A DNA stretch of 64,000 nucleotides, from positions 3,115,070 through 3,179,069 of the forward strand of contig CM030934.1 in NCBI GenBank assembly GCA_018136815.1. The letters run 5' to 3'. The position numbers and the translations under genes were made by a program. The notes under the pieces were generated by a model. It did not search any database and was not told the origin of the DNA. It was given only the letters and a program-made list of their open reading frames with translations. The stretch comes from Isochrysis galbana. Taxonomy: Eukaryota; Haptophyta; Isochrysidales; Isochrysidaceae. Shown in pieces: positions 51,044 to 63,300 of the stretch (position 1 is its first letter; the number at the start of each line of letters is the position of its first letter).

Positions 51044-54000
51044 TACCGCTCGCCCGCCAGAGGTGCTTTGTTCGGTGTGGTCGCCGATCACATCGTCCAG
51101 GGCCGCGTCATCTTCCCCGGCGCCGGCTATATGGAGATGGCGCGCGCCGCATGCGTCGGCTTGACTGCGGGAGCTAAAGGCGCCATGCTTAAGCGCGTCT
51201 TCTTCTTGCAACCTCTCCTGCTCGATGGCGATCTCACCGACCTCTTCGTGACCGTCGACGTCAGCGCTGCCGACGAACGTTTCGACGTCAGCACCTCCGA
51301 CGAGGCCGGCAGCAAGACGTCGCACTGCGCGGGTTCGCAGGCGACTTACACCGACGCGCTGGACAATTTCTCGCACGCGGCGCTCCGCGCGTCGTGCGCC
51401 CAGCCCGTCGACGTGGCTGCCATCTACTCCGGCTTCCGCTCGGTCGGCCTCGAGTATGGACCGTTGTACCGTACGCTGACATCGGCTCGCGTTTCGCGCG
51501 AGGCAGGTGTCGCCGTTGGTCAGCTGCGCCGTCGCTCACACAAGGAGGGAACGTGCGTCCACCCGGCGGACCTCGACGGCTCGCTTCACCTGACGGCGTT
51601 GCTCGCGGAGGCAACGGCCGCCGGCGAGATCCGGCTGCCCTTCTCCGTGGGCGAGGCCGCCCTCCACGACGTGAGCGGCCGGCCGTGGCCGGTGGCTGAG
51701 CGCCAAGGCGCCAACATGACCGGTGTGTGGATTGGCGCCAAGGACGGCAAGTCGGCCAAGGACTCGCCAGGCGCGCGCTTGACCAACTTCGAGACGCGCG
51801 TGCTCAAGGCCGCGCCAAAGGCCGCGCCCGCCAAGAAGGCGTCGCACATGTACGTCACCGTGTGGCAAGGGCGCGACGGTGCCGCGGCCGAGGAGTCCAA
51901 GGCGGCAGCATTCATGATCGGCGCCGCGGGCACGCCGCTCGAGCTCGGATCCGCCTCTCAATCCGCGCACGTGGGAACGGTGGTGTTTGCGGTCGGCTTG
52001 AGCTCCGGCTGGAGCACCTTCGACTCCCTGCCGGGCATGGCCGCCGCCTTCGATGTCGTTCGCACTCATACCATCACGCGCTCGACGCCACCGGCATGGA
52101 TGCTCACTGCGGGCGCGCTCGGGGCGCGCTCGAGCGCGACTGGCGTCTCGTGCCATGCCGGCATGATGGGCCTGACACGCCAGGCGCGCTCGGAGGCGCC
52201 GCAGTCGCGCCTGCCTCTCATTGACCTCGACGTCATCCCGCCGGATGCTAGTGTCAGCTCTGCCGTCAGCCAGGCCGCTTCCGCACTTGGACTCAATTAC
52301 TCCGGCGTCGAGCCCGAGGTCGCGTTCGACGGCATCCGCCAGCGCGTTCCTCGCCTTGCTGAGGCTGCGGGCTCGCTCTCGGGGCCAATCAAGCTCTTCT
52401 TCGACGCGCGCGGCGCGATCAGCAACTTGCGCGTCGTGCCACAAGAGGTGGACGACACGGATCCTGTGCACGGCGAGGTGAAACTGCACGTGCGTGCGGT
52501 GGGCCTCAACTTCCGCGACGTGCTCAACGTCCTCGGCGTGTACCCCGGCGACCCAGGTCCGCCCGGCGGTGACTGCGCCGTCCACATCTCGGCGATGGGC
52601 ACGGGCATCCCGCACCTGAAGGTGGGCGACGCCGCGCTTGGCCACGGCCTTGCGGCGCTCGCGTCCCTCTCCAAGTCTGATGCCCGGCTCATGGCGGCGA
52701 TCGACGAGTCGCTATCCATGGAGCAAGCTTGCACTCTGCCTACCACGTGGTGCACTGTGCACATGTCGCTGCAGGCCGCCGCCCCCAAGTTTGGGCATCA
52801 CGCCTTGAATCACGCCGGAGCTGGCGGTGTCGGGCTGACTGCGAACGAGTACGTTCATTGGCTCAACAATCGTGCAACGGCAACCGTCGGTCGTCCGTAC
52901 AAGCACTTCTACCTGAACCGCATGGGTCTCGTTGGCGAGACGCTCAGCTCTCGCGACGGCAGCGCCTTCGCGATGGGCGCGTCTCGGCTGCTCGGCTCGT
53001 CTCGCTTCCGCTTCACGCTCAACAGCCTGTCGGCCGACTTCATCGCCGGCTCGTTCGCGCTCCTGCGCGAGGACGGCTGTCTGTGCGAGATCGGCAAGCG
53101 CGCTGTGTACAGTTACGAGCGGCTCAAGGCCGCCTCGACTGCCAGGTATGTGGCGATCGCCCTCGACTCGACGATCGAACAAACTCCTTGGTGGATGCGC
53201 GGAACGCTCGTCCTGCTCTCTCGCCGCGCCAGGCACTTCGTGTTGCACGGCCTGCCTCTTCAGATCTTCGACCTCGAGAAGAACGTGCTAGCCGCATTCC
53301 GCACGCTCCAGAGCGGCACCAACACCGGCAAGGTGGTGGTGCGCGTCCCGATGACGGCACCCACCAAGCCGCGCGGCGTACACCTACTCTCCGGCGGTAC
53401 CGGTGGCCTCGGCTTGCTCACGGGCAAGTGGCTCGGCGCCAATGGCGCGACTTCGGTCGTGCTTGCTGCTCGAGGCGGCAAGGTTGCCACCGCTGAGGGC
53501 GAGAAGCTCATGAGGATCGCGGCGTGCGACTTCCGCGCCGTCAAGTGCGACGCTGCCGAGCTGGTCGACACGCGCTCCATGCTCGGCGGCATCATGGCCG
53601 TTGACAACGCCCATCTCGCCGGCATCTGGCACGCCGCGGGTGTCCTGAATGATGGCTTGATTCGCGCCCAAACCGCTGGCACTATCAAGCGCGTGTACGC
53701 GCCCAAGGTGCATGGCGCGTGGGGCCTGCAGCGGGCCTCGGCCTCGTCGCCGCTCGACGCCATGGTGCTCTTCTCGTCGATCGCCGCGCTCCTCGGCGGC
53801 GGTGGCCAGTCGAACTACGGCGCCGCCAACGGCTGTTTGGATGCGCTCGGTGCGTGCCGTCGCGTGCGTGGACTGAACGCCGCTTCCATCGAGTGGGGTC
53901 CGTGGGCGGACGTGGGCATGGCCGCCGACCCGTCGGTGAACGCGCGCATCCAAGCCGGTGGCTTTGGTCTCATTAGCCTCGAGCAAGGCATCGTGGCCTT

Positions 54001-54390
54001 CCAAGCCGCGTTGCAACCGCAGGTGACCGGGGTCATGTCGCTCGTCGTCATCACTTGGTCCAAGTTCCTCGGCGTGCTTACTGAGGTGCCGCCATTGTTG
54101 GCCGCTTACGAGTCTCGGAAAGTTGTCAAGGCCGGCGTTGCCGCTTCTGCCGGTGGTGAAAAGAAGCTCGTTACATTGGAAATGATTCAGGAAACACTTA
54201 AGTCTACTACAGGTGCGGATGTCGATCCGGACGCGCCGCTGATGGAATCGGGGCTCGACTCACTCGGGGCCGTGGAGCTGGGCAACCAGCTGCAATCTCA
54301 GTCCGGTATGTCACTTCCCTCTACACTTATTTTCGACTATCCGACTGCAAGGCAACTCGCCGTGTATTTCAAGGAGCAAGTTGATGAAAG
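51044..54390 (+). other. PKS module 1 (KS missing in gap): DH-pseudoKR-ER-KR-ACP
   Basis: DH about 51068-51800; linker/structural KR 51840-52460; ER 52475-53340; KR 53350-54085; ACP 54160-54390 with phosphopantetheine Ser codon at 54260-54262. The ER cofactor region (52772-52895) reads NHAGAGGVGLTANEYVHWLN and differs from modules 2 and 3, while the flanking kilobases are nearly identical to them. Confidence 0.88.
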
Positions 54391-57300
54391 TGATGGGGCT
54401 GTGCCTACCACAAACGAGCTGGCTACCAAGGCAGTTTTAAATCTCGACACCTTGGTCAAATCATATGCACTGGCGGCAAAGCTTCCGCAAAACATTGATC
54501 ACTCCTCGCAACTCCGCCAAATTGCCGCTTGCAGCGGCGATGCCATCTGCGAGGTTCCACCCGCCCGTTGGTCGCTCGAAGCGGCTGATTCGCTTGGAGA
54601 CGTCATCGGCAAACGAGTGCGCTTCGGTGGTTTCTTACAAGATGCCGAGCTTTTCGACAATGCGCGCTTCAGCGTGTCGCCCGCTGAGGCGATCGCAATG
54701 GATCCGCAGCAACGCCTACTCATAGAGTACGGATACGAGGCGTTTCACGCTGCCAAACTCGACAAAGCTGCGCTCAACGGAAGCCTTACCGGTATCTTCA
54801 TCGGCATTGCCAATCAAGACTGGGCTGAGTATGTTAAGACCTCTCCGATGGGCCGAAGTGTGTATGCCGCCACTGGCGCCTCCTTGTCAATAGCGTCCGG
54901 ACGAATTTCTTTCGTCCTCGGTCTACAAGGGCCGTGCGTGTCCTACGACACTGCTTGCTCGGCCGCCCTCGCCGCAAACCACGCAGCGTTGCGTGCTCTC
55001 CAGCTAAATGAGTGTACGAGTGCACTTGTAATGGGAGTGAGCCTCACGCTCCTTCCCGGTGTTGGTGTGACATTCGCAACGGCAGGCATGACGTCGGCGA
55101 CTGGCCATTGCCACACCTTCGACAAGCGAGCGGACGGATACGTACGCGGAGAGGCGTGCACGGGCATGGCGCTTCGTACAGGAGATGTAAGCTCACAAGT
55201 GACTTTCTCTCTCCTTGGGAGCTGCGTTCGCCAAGACGGCAAATCCGCTTCGCTCACAGCTCCAAGTGGTGTCGCCCAACAAGGCTTGCTTCGGGCTGCT
55301 TTGGGCGACGCCGCAGTAAGCGCGAAGGAGATGGTGTGCATCGAGGCCCACGGGACGGGCACCGGTCTCGGTGACCCCATCGAGGCCGGATCGCTTGCGA
55401 ATGCAATTCTGGCACCGCGTGGTTCCATGGTGGCGCCGCTCCTCGTGGGCAGCATCAAGCCCATCTGCGGCCACGCCGAGCCCGCTGCAGGCTCCTCGGG
55501 CCTCCTCCGGCTCGCGGTCGGGTTAGCTTCCGGCGAGGCGCCGCCCAACGCTCAACTGCGTGTGATCAACGAGCACGTGGGCTCTGCTCTGCAACACACC
55601 TCGTCGGCTCTTCCTACGCAGCTCGCCGACTTGGTCAAGGTACCCGATCGCGCGCCCGGCTATGTCGGAGGCGTCAGCTCGTTCGGCTACAGCGGTACTA
55701 TCGTCCACGCAGTGCTCTCGGCCGAGCGCTCCGCCAGCAGCGGCGCGACGACTACAGACATCGGATACGTTCGGAAGCGGTACACTTGGCGTGAGACTCC
55801 GCATCCGCTCATCCAGCGCCGCATGGCAGGCACCGACGGAAACGAGCTGGACTCGTACCGCTCGCCCGCCAGAGGTGCTTTGTTCGGTGTGGTCGCCGAT
55901 CACATCGTCCAGGGCCGCGTCATCTTCCCCGGCGCCGGCTATATGGAGATGGCGCGCGCCGCATGCGTCGGCTTGACTGCGGGAGCTAAAGGCGCCATGC
56001 TTAAGCGCGTCTTCTTCTTGCAACCTCTCCTGCTCGATGGCGATCTCACCGACCTCTTCGTGACCGTCGACGTCAGCGCTGCCGACGAACGTTTCGACGT
56101 CAGCACCTCCGACGAGGCCGGCAGCAAGACGTCGCACTGCGCGGGTTCGCAGGCGACTTACACCGACGCGCTGGACAATTTCTCGCACGCGGCGCTCCGC
56201 GCGTCGTGCGCCCAGCCCGTCGACGTGGCTGCCATCTACTCCGGCTTCCGCTCGGTCGGCCTCGAGTATGGACCGTTGTACCGTACGCTGACATCGGCTC
56301 GCGTTTCGCGCGAGGCAGGTGTCGCCGTTGGTCAGCTGCGCCGTCGCTCACACAAGGAGGGAACGTGCGTCCACCCGGCGGACCTCGACGGCTCGCTTCA
56401 CCTGACGGCGTTGCTCGCGGAGGCAACGGCCGCCGGCGAGATCCGGCTGCCCTTCTCCGTGGGCGAGGCCGCCCTCCACGACGTGAGCGGCCGGCCGTGG
56501 CCGGTGGCTGAGCGCCAAGGCGCCAACATGACCGGTGTGTGGATTGGCGCCAAGGACGGCAAGTCGGCCAAGGACTCGCCAGGCGCGCGCTTGACCAACT
56601 TCGAGACGCGCGTGCTCAAGGCCGCGCCAAAGGCCGCGCCCGCCAAGAAGGCGTCGCACATGTACGTCACCGTGTGGCAAGGGCGCGACGGTGCCGCGGC
56701 CGAGGAGTCCAAGGCGGCAGCATTCATGATCGGCGCCGCGGGCACGCCGCTCGAGCTCGGATCCGCCTCTCAATCCGCGCACGTGGGAACGGTGGTGTTT
56801 GCGGTCGGCTTGAGCTCCGGCTGGAGCACCTTCGACTCCCTGCCGGGCATGGCCGCCGCCTTCGATGTCGTTCGCACTCATACCATCACGCGCTCGACGC
56901 CACCGGCATGGATGCTCACTGCGGGCGCGCTCGGGGCGCGCTCGAGCGCGACTGGCGTCTCGTGCCATGCCGGCATGATGGGCCTGACACGCCAGGCGCG
57001 CTCGGAGGCGCCGCAGTCGCGCCTGCCTCTCATTGACCTCGACGTCATCCCGCCGGATGCTAGTGTCAGCTCTGCCGTCAGCCAGGCCGCTTCCGCACTT
57101 GGACTCAATTACTCCGGCGTCGAGCCCGAGGTCGCGTTCGACGGCATCCGCCAGCGCGTTCCTCGCCTTGCTGAGGCTGCGGGCTCGCTCTCGGGGCCAA
57201 TCAAGCTCTTCTTCGACGCGCGCGGCGCGATCAGCAACTTGCGCGTCGTGCCACAAGAGGTGGACGACACGGATCCTGTGCACGGCGAGGTGAAACTGCA

Positions 57301-60300
57301 CGTGCGTGCGGTGGGCCTCAACTTCCGCGACGTGCTCAACGTCCTCGGCGTGTACCCCGGCGACCCAGGTCCGCCCGGCGGTGACTGCGCCGTCCACATC
57401 TCGGCGATGGGCACGGGCATCCCGCACCTGAAGGTGGGCGACGCCGCGCTTGGCCACGGCCTTGCGGCGCTCGCGTCCCTCTCCAAGTCTGATGCCCGGC
57501 TCATGGCGGCGATCGACGAGTCGCTATCCATGGAGCAAGCTTGCACTCTGCCTACCACGTGGTGCACTGTGCACATGTCGCTGCTGGCCGCTACTCCCAA
57601 AGCAAGTCACCATAGCCTATTGCAAGCCGCGGCTGGTGGTGTCGGTCTTGCGGCAGTCGAATATACGCACTGGCTGTCGAGCCGCTCGAGCGGCACCGTC
57701 GGTCGTCCGTACAAGCACTTCTACCTGAACCGCATGGGTCTCGTTGGCGAGACGCTCAGCTCTCGCGACGGCAGCGCCTTCGCGATGGGCGCGTCTCGGC
57801 TGCTCGGCTCGTCTCGCTTCCGCTTCACGCTCAACAGCCTGTCGGCCGACTTCATCGCCGGCTCGTTCGCGCTCCTGCGCGAGGACGGCTGTCTGTGCGA
57901 GATCGGCAAGCGCGCTGTGTACAGTTACGAGCGGCTCAAGGCCGCCTCGACTGCCAGGTATGTGGCGATCGCCCTCGACTCGACGATCGAACAAACTCCT
58001 TGGTGGATGCGCGGAACGCTCGTCCTGCTCTCTCGCCGCGCCAGGCACTTCGTGTTGCACGGCCTGCCTCTTCAGATCTTCGACCTCGAGAAGAACGTGC
58101 TAGCCGCATTCCGCACGCTCCAGAGCGGCACCAACACCGGCAAGGTGGTGGTGCGCGTCCCGATGACGGCACCCACCAAGCCGCGCGGCGTACACCTACT
58201 CTCCGGCGGTACCGGTGGCCTCGGCTTGCTCACGGGCAAGTGGCTCGGCGCCAATGGCGCGACTTCGGTCGTGCTTGCTGCTCGAGGCGGCAAGGTTGCC
58301 ACCGCTGAGGGCGAGAAGCTCATGAAGATCGCGGCGTGCGACTTCCGCGCCGTCAAGTGCGACGCTGCCGAGCTGGTCGACACGCGCTCCATGCTCGGCG
58401 GCATCATGGCCGTTGACAACGCCCATCTCGCCGGCATCTGGCACGCCGCGGGTGTCCTGAATGATGGCTTGATTCGCGCCCAAACCGCTGGCACTATCAA
58501 GCGCGTGTACGCGCCCAAGGTGCATGGCGCGTGGGGCCTGCAGCGGGCCTCGGCCTCGTCGCCGCTCGACGCCATGGTGCTCTTCTCGTCGATCGCCGCG
58601 CTCCTCGGCGGCGGTGGCCAGTCGAACTACGGCGCCGCCAACGGCTGTTTGGATGCGCTCGGTGCGTGCCGTCGCGTGCGTGGACTGAACGCCGCTTCCA
58701 TCGAGTGGGGCCCGTGGGCGGACGTGGGCATGGCCGCCGACCCGTCGGTGAACGCGCGCATCCAGGCCGGTGGCTTTGGTCTCATTAGCCTCGAGCAAGG
58801 CATCGTGGCCTTCCAAGCCGCGTTGCAACCGCAGGTGACCGGGGTCATGTCGCTCGTCGTCATCACTTGGTCCAAGTTCCTCGGCGTGCTACCTGAAGTG
58901 CCTCCGCTGCTCGCCGCTTACGCGTCGCGCAAGGGTGCCGCCGTGGCAGGTGCTCCGTCGGGTGAGGTCAAGGAGATCACCATGGAGCAGATCTTGGAGA
59001 CGCTGAAGAGCACGACGGGTGCGGATGTCGATCCGGACGCGCCGCTGATGGAGTCGGGGCTCGACTCGCTCGGGGCCGTGGAGCTGGGCAACCAGCTCCA
59101 AGCGCAGTCGGGCATGACCTTGCCCTCGACTCTGATCTTCGACTACCCGACGGCACGCCAGTTGTCGGGCTACTTCAAGGAGCAAGCGGATGCCGCCAAC
59201 GGCACCGGTGCCACCGTTCAAGAGGAGCTTGCTCCCAAGGCGCCCGTCAATTTGGAAGCCCGTGTTCAAGCGTTCGGCATGGCCGCGACATTGCCGCTTG
59301 GCATCGTGACACCGATGCAGCTTCGTCACATTGCTGCATGCAATGGCGATGCTATCAGTGAAGTGCCGCCCGCTCGCTGGTCTTTAGAGGCTGCACATAC
59401 TCTCGGTGATGTCGTCGGTCAGCGCGTCCGTCACGGTGGTTTCCTCCGCGACGCTGAGCTCTTCGACAATGGCCGTTTCAATGTTTCCCCTGCAGAGGCG
59501 TCTGCAATGGACCCACAACAGCGCTTGCTTATGGAGTATGGATACGAGGCGTTCCACAGTGCCGGTCTTGACAAGTCGGCATTGAATAACACGCTTACAG
59601 GAATATTTGTTGGCATTGCTGCTCAAGACTGGAGTGACGTGGTGAAAAATTCCTCGATGGGACGGAGTGTTTATGCTGCCACAGGCGCGTCGCTTTCCAT
59701 TGCCGCCGGCCGTATTTCTTTTGTTCTCGGTCTGCAAGGGCCGTGCGTATCCTACGACACTGCTTGCTCGGCCGCCCTCGCCGCAAACCACGCAGCGTTG
59801 CGCGCACTGCAGCTAAATGAGTGTACGAGCGCTTTGATGATTGGCGTGAGCACAATGCTCTTGCCGGGAGTCGGTATAACGTTTGCCACGGCGGGCATGA
59901 CTTCAGCGACTGGACACTGCCACACTTTCGACAAGCGCGCGGATGGCTACGCACGCGGAGAGGCGTGCACAGGTGTAGTACTTCGTGTCTTGAAGAGCGA
60001 CCGCGATGCTGCTTTCTCACTCCTTGGGAGCTGCGTTCGCCAAGACGGCAAATCCGCTTCGCTCACAGCTCCAAGTGGTGTCGCCCAACAAGGCTTGCTT
60101 CGGGCTGCTTTGGGCGACGCCGCAGTAAGCGCGAAGGAGATGGTGTGCATCGAGGCCCACGGGACGGGCACCGGTCTCGGTGACCCCATCGAGGCCGGAT
60201 CGCTTGCGAATGCAATTCTGGCACCGCGTGGTTCCATGGTGGCGCCGCTCCTCGTGGGCAGCATCAAGCCCATCTGCGGCCACGCCGAGCCCGCTGCAGG

Positions 60301-63300
60301 CTCCTCGGGCCTCCTCCGGCTCGCGGTCGGGTTAGCTTCCGGCGAGGCGCCGCCCAACGCTCAACTGCGTGTGATCAACGAGCACGTGGGCTCTGCTCTG
60401 CAACACACCTCGTCGGCTCTTCCTACGCAGCTCGCCGACTTGGTCAAGGTACCCGATCGCGCGCCCGGCTATGTCGGAGGCGTCAGCTCGTTCGGCTACA
60501 GCGGTACTATCGTCCACGCAGTGCTCTCGGCCGAGCGCTCCGCCAGCAGCGGCGCGACGACTACAGACATCGGATACGTTCGGAAGCGGTACACTTGGCG
60601 TGAGACTCCGCATCCGCTCATCCAGCGCCGCATGGCAGGCACCGACGGAAACGAGCTGGACTCGTACCGCTCGCCCGCCAGAGGTGCTTTGTTCGGTGTG
60701 GTCGCCGATCACATCGTCCAGGGCCGCGTCATCTTCCCCGGCGCCGGCTATATGGAGATGGCGCGCGCCGCATGCGTCGGCTTGACTGCGGGAGCTAAAG
60801 GCGCCATGCTTAAGCGCGTCTTCTTCTTGCAACCTCTCCTGCTCGATGGCGATCTCACCGACCTCTTCGTGACCGTCGACGTCAGCGCTGCCGACGAACG
60901 TTTCGACGTCAGCACCTCCGACGAGGCCGGCAGCAAGACGTCGCACTGCGCGGGTTCGCAGGCGACTTACACCGACGCGCTGGACAATTTCTCGCACGCG
61001 GCGCTCCGCGCGTCGTGCGCCCAGCCCGTCGACGTGGCTGCCATCTACTCCGGCTTCCGCTCGGTCGGCCTCGAGTATGGACCGTTGTACCGTACGCTGA
61101 CATCGGCTCGCGTTTCGCGCGAGGCAGGTGTCGCCGTTGGTCAGCTGCGCCGTCGCTCACACAAGGAGGGAACGTGCGTCCACCCGGCGGACCTCGACGG
61201 CTCGCTTCACCTGACGGCGTTGCTCGCGGAGGCAACGGCCGCCGGCGAGATCCGGCTGCCCTTCTCCGTGGGCGAGGCCGCCCTCCACGACGTGAGCGGC
61301 CGGCCGTGGCCGGTGGCTGAGCGCCAAGGCGCCAACATGACCGGTGTGTGGATTGGCGCCAAGGACGGCAAGTCGGCCAAGGACTCGCCAGGCGCGCGCT
61401 TGACCAACTTCGAGACGCGCGTGCTCAAGGCCGCGCCAAAGGCCGCGCCCGCCAAGAAGGCGTCGCACATGTACGTCACCGTGTGGCAAGGGCGCGACGG
61501 TGCCGCGGCCGAGGAGTCCAAGGCGGCAGCATTCATGATCGGCGCCGCGGGCACGCCGCTCGAGCTCGGATCCGCCTCTCAATCCGCGCACGTGGGAACG
61601 GTGGTGTTTGCGGTCGGCTTGAGCTCCGGCTGGAGCACCTTCGACTCCCTGCCGGGCATGGCCGCCGCCTTCGATGTCGTTCGCACTCATACCATCACGC
61701 GCTCGACGCCACCGGCATGGATGCTCACTGCGGGCGCGCTCGGGGCGCGCTCGAGCGCGACTGGCGTCTCGTGCCATGCCGGCATGATGGGCCTGACACG
61801 CCAGGCGCGCTCGGAGGCGCCGCAGTCGCGCCTGCCTCTCATTGACCTCGACGTCATCCCGCCGGATGCTAGTGTCAGCTCTGCCGTCAGCCAGGCCGCT
61901 TCCGCACTTGGACTCAATTACTCCGGCGTCGAGCCCGAGGTCGCGTTCGACGGCATCCGCCAGCGCGTTCCTCGCCTTGCTGAGGCTGCGGGCTCGCTCT
62001 CGGGCCAATCAAGCTCTTCTTCGACGCGCGCGGCGCGATCAGCAACTTGCGCGTCGTGCCACAAGAGGTGGACGACACGGATCCTGTGCACGGCGAGGTG
62101 AAACTGCACGTGCGTGCGGTGGGCCTCAACTTCCGCGACGTGCTCAACGTCCTCGGCGTGTACCCCGGCGACCCAGGTCCGCCCGGCGGTGACTGCGCCG
62201 TCCACATCTCGGCGATGGGCACGGGCATCCCGCACCTGAAGGTGGGCGACGCCGCGCTTGGCCACGGCCTTGCGGCGCTCGCGTCCCTCTCCAAGTCTGA
62301 TGCCCGGCTCATGGCGGCGATCGACGAGTCGCTATCCATGGAGCAAGCTTGCACTCTGCCTACCACGTGGTGCACTGTGCACATGTCGCTGCTGGCCGCT
62401 ACTCCCAAAGCAAGTCACCATAGCCTATTGCAAGCCGCGGCTGGTGGTGTCGGTCTTGCGGCAGTCGAATATACGCACTGGCTGTCGAGCCGCTCGAGCG
62501 GCACCGTCGGTCGTCCGTACAAGCACTTCTACCTGAACCGCATGGGTCTCGTTGGCGAGACGCTCAGCTCTCGCGACGGCAGCGCCTTCGCGATGGGCGC
62601 GTCTCGGCTGCTCGGCTCGTCTCGCTTCCGCTTCACGCTCAACAGCCTGTCGGCCGACTTCATCGCCGGCTCGTTCGCGCTCCTGCGCGAGGACGGCTGT
62701 CTGTGCGAGATCGGCAAGCGCGCTGTGTACAGTTACGAGCGGCTCAAGGCCGCCTCGACTGCCAGGTATGTGGCGATCGCCCTCGACTCGACGATCGAAC
62801 AAACTCCTTGGTGGATGCGCGGAACGCTCGTCCTGCTCTCTCGCCGCGCCAGGCACTTCGTGTTGCACGGCCTGCCTCTTCAGATCTTCGACCTCGAGAA
62901 GAACGTGCTAGCCGCATTCCGCACGCTCCAGAGCGGCACCAACACCGGCAAGGTGGTGGTGCGCGTCCCGATGACGGCACCCACCAAGCCGCGCGGCGTA
63001 CACCTACTCTCCGGCGGTACCGGTGGCCTCGGCTTGCTCACGGGCAAGTGGCTCGGCGCCAATGGCGCGACTTCGGTCGTGCTTGCTGCTCGAGGCGGCA
63101 AGGTTGCCACCGCTGAGGGCGAGAAGCTCATGAAGATCGCGGCGTGCGACTTCCGCGCCGTCAAGTGCGACGCTGCCGAGCTGGTCGACACGCGCTCCAT
63201 GCTCGGCGGCATCATGGCCGTTGACAACGCCCATCTCGCCGGCATCTGGCACGCCGCGGGTGTCCTGAATGATGGCTTGATTCGCGCCCAAACCGCTGGC

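Noticed and set aside
51044-62101. Reading the synthase as an iterative fungal/animal-type fatty acid synthase
   Set aside because: Repeated full modules in one frame, absence of AT and thioesterase domains, and KS linkers between ACP and the next KS indicate an assembly line instead.
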